The position numbers were made by a program, and so were the translations under genes. From the NCBI GenBank assembly GCA_017444505.1, contig JAFSWK010000190.1, forward strand, positions 1 to 5,337: a stretch of 5,337 nt of DNA, given 5' to 3'. The notes under the pieces were generated by a model. That model saw nothing but the letters and a program-made list of their open reading frames with translations, did not search any database and had not been told where the DNA came from. This document shows positions 4,647 through 5,337 of this stretch, piece by piece (the stretch's first letter is position 1; each line of letters begins with the position of its first letter). This DNA comes from Rhodocyclaceae bacterium (GTDB lineage Bacteria > Pseudomonadota > Gammaproteobacteria > Burkholderiales > Rhodocyclaceae).

Positions 4647-5337
4647 TCACGCATCCGGCAGGACCTTGCCGGGGTTCATCAGGTTGTGTGGGTCGAGGGT
4701 TTGTTTGAGGGTGCGCATCAGCGCCAGTTCCAGCGGGGATTTGTAGCGGGCGATGGCGTGGCGTTTGAGTTGGCCCAGGCCGTGTTCGGCGGAGATGCTG
4801 CCGTGGTGCGCACTCACGAGGTCGTGCACGGCTTGGTGGATGGCGGCTTCCTGGGCGAGCAGGGCGGCGTTGGCGGTGGCGTCCGCAAGGGAGAGGTTGT
4901 AGTGCAGATTGCCGTCGCCCAAGTGCCCGAAGCAGACGATGCGAAGCTGTGGCCAGCGCGCGCGAAGCATGTGCTGCGCTTCGTCGAGAAAGGCGGGGAT
5001 GCGGCTGATGGGCAGGGAAATATCGTGCTTGATGCTGATGCCTTCGCGTTTTTGCGCTTCGGAAATGTTTTCGCGCAGGGCGCGCAGGGCGTCCATTCCT
5101 GCGAGCGTGTCGGGCAGGGCGGCGTCCCGAATCAGACCGCGCGCCAAGGCGTCGGCGCAGGCGGCGGTGAGGCGGTCAGCGAGTTCTTCGCTTTGCCCCG
5201 CGTCGGCCAGTTCCAGATAGACCGACCAGGGGTGCGCTGCGGGCGCAAACGGCGGGCGGGCGCGGGGGATGTGGCGGGCGACCAGTTCCAGCGCGCTTTG
5301 TCCGATGAGTTCAAAGGCGCTGATGCGTTCGGCAAAA
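4647..5337 (-). CDS. FAD-linked D-2-hydroxyacid dehydrogenase, C-terminal part (cut by window edge)
   Basis: The frame is open from the window edge to the TGA at 4649-4647 and gives the last 229 residues; the N-terminal FAD-binding (PCMH-type) domain lies outside. Visible residues fit the FAD-oxidase C-terminal domain of D-2-hydroxyglutarate dehydrogenase, GlcD and D-lactate dehydrogenase. The opening segment is ISAFELIGQSALELV. R88, S92 and K103 in LRENISEA...IKHDISLP match the substrate-binding pattern of the D-2-hydroxyglutarate dehydrogenase group. H138, H145 and N147 in FGHLGDGNLHYN, with E184 and H185 in GSISAEHG, match the metal and active-site residues. The end reads MNPGKVLP. Such enzymes oxidise D-2-hydroxyacids to 2-oxoacids and pass electrons on through FAD. 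KHDISLP favours the hydroxyglutarate-type branch over GlcD, but substrate is not settled. It is convergent with higA and shows no functional link to the toxin modules. Confidence 0.93.
   Translation of the reverse strand, partial: FAERISAFELIGQSALELVARHIPRARPPFAPAAHPWSVYLELADAGQSEELADRLTAACADALARGLIRDAALPDTLAGMDALRALRENISEAQKREGISIKHDISLPISRIPAFLDEAQHMLRARWPQLRIVCFGHLGDGNLHYNLSLADATANAALLAQEAAIHQAVHDLVSAHHGSISAEHGLGQLKRHAIARYKSPLELALMRTLKQTLDPHNLMNPGKVLPDA

Noticed and set aside
4087..4650. Minus-strand open frame opposite higA
   Set aside because: higA on the other strand matches its family end to end; this frame has low-complexity composition and no recognisable motif.
5132..5335. Minus-strand open frame near the right edge
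   Set aside because: It overlaps the dehydrogenase in another frame; the dehydrogenase frame reads conserved family sequence through the same bases.

Overview
The window is GC-rich and densely coded. It looks like a proteobacterial chromosome, most likely a betaproteobacterium of the Burkholderiales/Comamonadaceae kind. That assignment rests on codon use, on the HigB/HigA and FitA/FitB-like sequence types and on the FAD-linked dehydrogenase; no rRNA or other strong taxonomic marker is present.

Layout, left to right. (1) 25-2220, plus strand: a 731-residue secreted lipoprotein with a clear lipobox (Cys33). It has a Cys-rich middle, a two-strand Ser/Thr-rich stretch that resembles the membrane-inserting hairpin of beta-pore-forming toxins, and a C-terminal BACON-like beta-sandwich. 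I cannot name the protein. It ends at a strong Rho-independent terminator (2264-2290). (2) 2396-3744, minus strand: two toxin-antitoxin modules in tandem, probably one transcription unit. The promoter-proximal module has a FitA-like ribbon-helix-helix antitoxin and a FitB/VapC PIN toxin broken by a single frameshift near 3293. The distal module has an AbrB-fold antitoxin and an intact VapC PIN toxin, with overlapping stop and start codons. (3) 3745-3908: a 164-bp divergent control region with a direct-repeat operator candidate on the vap side and a palindrome inside the promoter candidate on the hig side. (4) 3909-4602, plus strand: higB-higA, a toxin-first module with a RelE-fold mRNase and an XRE-type antitoxin. 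The higB promoter lies so close to its ATG that a leaderless mRNA is likely. (5) 4647-5337, minus strand: the C-terminal 229 residues of an FAD-linked D-2-hydroxyacid dehydrogenase, cut by the window edge.

How it fits together: three type II toxin-antitoxin modules, of three antitoxin folds and two toxin folds, sit between an accessory cell-surface lipoprotein and an ordinary metabolic gene. This is a typical accessory patch. No transposase, integrase, tRNA, CRISPR array or terminal inverted repeat is visible, so how it arrived cannot be read from this window. The observations most worth following are the unassigned lipoprotein with a possible pore-forming hairpin plus BACON domain, the decayed toxin in the tandem vap operon, and the apparently leaderless, palindrome-controlled higB.
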